This document shows positions 63,831 through 64,000 of a stretch of DNA of 64,000 nt, piece after piece. Made by a program: the position numbers and the translations under genes. The stretch lies in assembly GCA_902789245.1 (NCBI GenBank), contig CADAND010000011.1, forward strand, positions 1-64,000, written 5' to 3'. Each line of letters begins with the position of its first letter. The stretch's first letter is position 1. The notes below the pieces were generated by a model. That model made no database searches, was not told the origin of the DNA, and worked only from the letters and a program-made list of their open reading frames with translations. Origin of the DNA: an uncultured Bacteroidia bacterium (GTDB lineage: Bacteria; Bacteroidota; Bacteroidia; Bacteroidales; UBA932).

Positions 63831-64000
63831 ATGGAACACGAATTTGCAATGATTCCACAGAGACTACGTAGCAATCCTACTCTGAGTGGAATCGAGGTTC
63901 CGGAGGCGAACATCATCTCTATGGAACCACTTCCTGTTGCTACTGCTGAAGAGGCCCCGACGCCCTTCGTAGAAGCAAATTCAGCTGCCGTCAGTTGGAA
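63831..64000 (+). CDS. DUF3871-like protein, 5' part (runs off window)
   Basis: At least 56 residues, MEHEFAMIPQRLRSNPTLSG at the start. The segment PFVEANSAAVSW recalls the FVEANT... motif near the N-terminus of DUF3871 proteins, which are found in integrative elements of Bacteroidota. Only the first part is visible, so the call is tentative. ATG directly follows the stop of the 40-residue gene. Confidence 0.4.
   Translation, partial: MEHEFAMIPQRLRSNPTLSGIEVPEANIISMEPLPVATAEEAPTPFVEANSAAVSW

Overview
The window reads as a chromosome segment of a GC-rich, plant-polysaccharide-degrading member of the Bacteroidota, most likely Bacteroidales. The reasons are the promoters of the form TTTG-N19-TAnnTTTG, DUF4252/ECF-sigma and OstA-like genes, many short-signal lipoproteins, a TonB-dependent receptor with a carboxypeptidase-like plug extension, and a dense set of glycoside hydrolases. 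Backbone genes are high in GC; the last 8.5 kb is clearly AT-richer. I cannot name the genus.

Layout. 1-2.3 kb: 5' two-thirds of a 23S rRNA gene on the minus strand, driven by its own perfect promoter with no 16S upstream. 2.3-16.8 kb: housekeeping and envelope genes (peptidase T, a feruloyl-esterase-like enzyme, an OPT peptide transporter, an OstA-like protein, two SurA-type proteins, a PBP4 carboxypeptidase, an NlpC/P60 hydrolase, an ECF sigma cassette with two DUF4252 genes, a frameshifted L,D-transpeptidase). 16.8-38.3 kb: an arabinose-polysaccharide locus. An eight-gene minus-strand operon (esterase-GH51 fusion, GH54, SGNH-GH13 fusion, three alpha/beta hydrolases, a sugar MFS permease, a fructokinase) faces a second GH54 gene paired with a VKOR-DsbA fusion; GH43 and DUF2207 genes follow. 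38.5-46.2 kb: TonB-dependent receptor, GH3 and GH9 enzymes. No SusC/SusD pair is present. 46.2-55.4 kb: cytidylate-kinase-like protein, membrane AraC regulator, PrsW protease, a HEYTH metallopeptidase-propeller-barrel protein, two paralogous membrane-anchored helical proteins (one with ten heptad repeats bearing histidine), and a lipocalin-like lipoprotein.

55.4-64 kb is an AT-rich accessory region: a candidate structured RNA, twin lipocalin-like lipoproteins, a radical SAM/SPASM maturase, an M42 peptidase, a broken gene, a membrane protein, a zinc ribbon, two copies of a small protein, and the start of a mobile-element-like cluster of tiny genes ending in a DUF3871-like gene. The most interesting item is a likely peptide-modification system: the radical SAM/SPASM gene at 57438-58967 is followed by an unannotated 34-residue ORF (57254-57358) with three cysteines in its last 16 residues, its own promoter-like box and a strong terminator. 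A second tiny ORF (15 residues) lies 24 bases upstream of the maturase.

All assignments come from reading motifs by eye; no database search was run.
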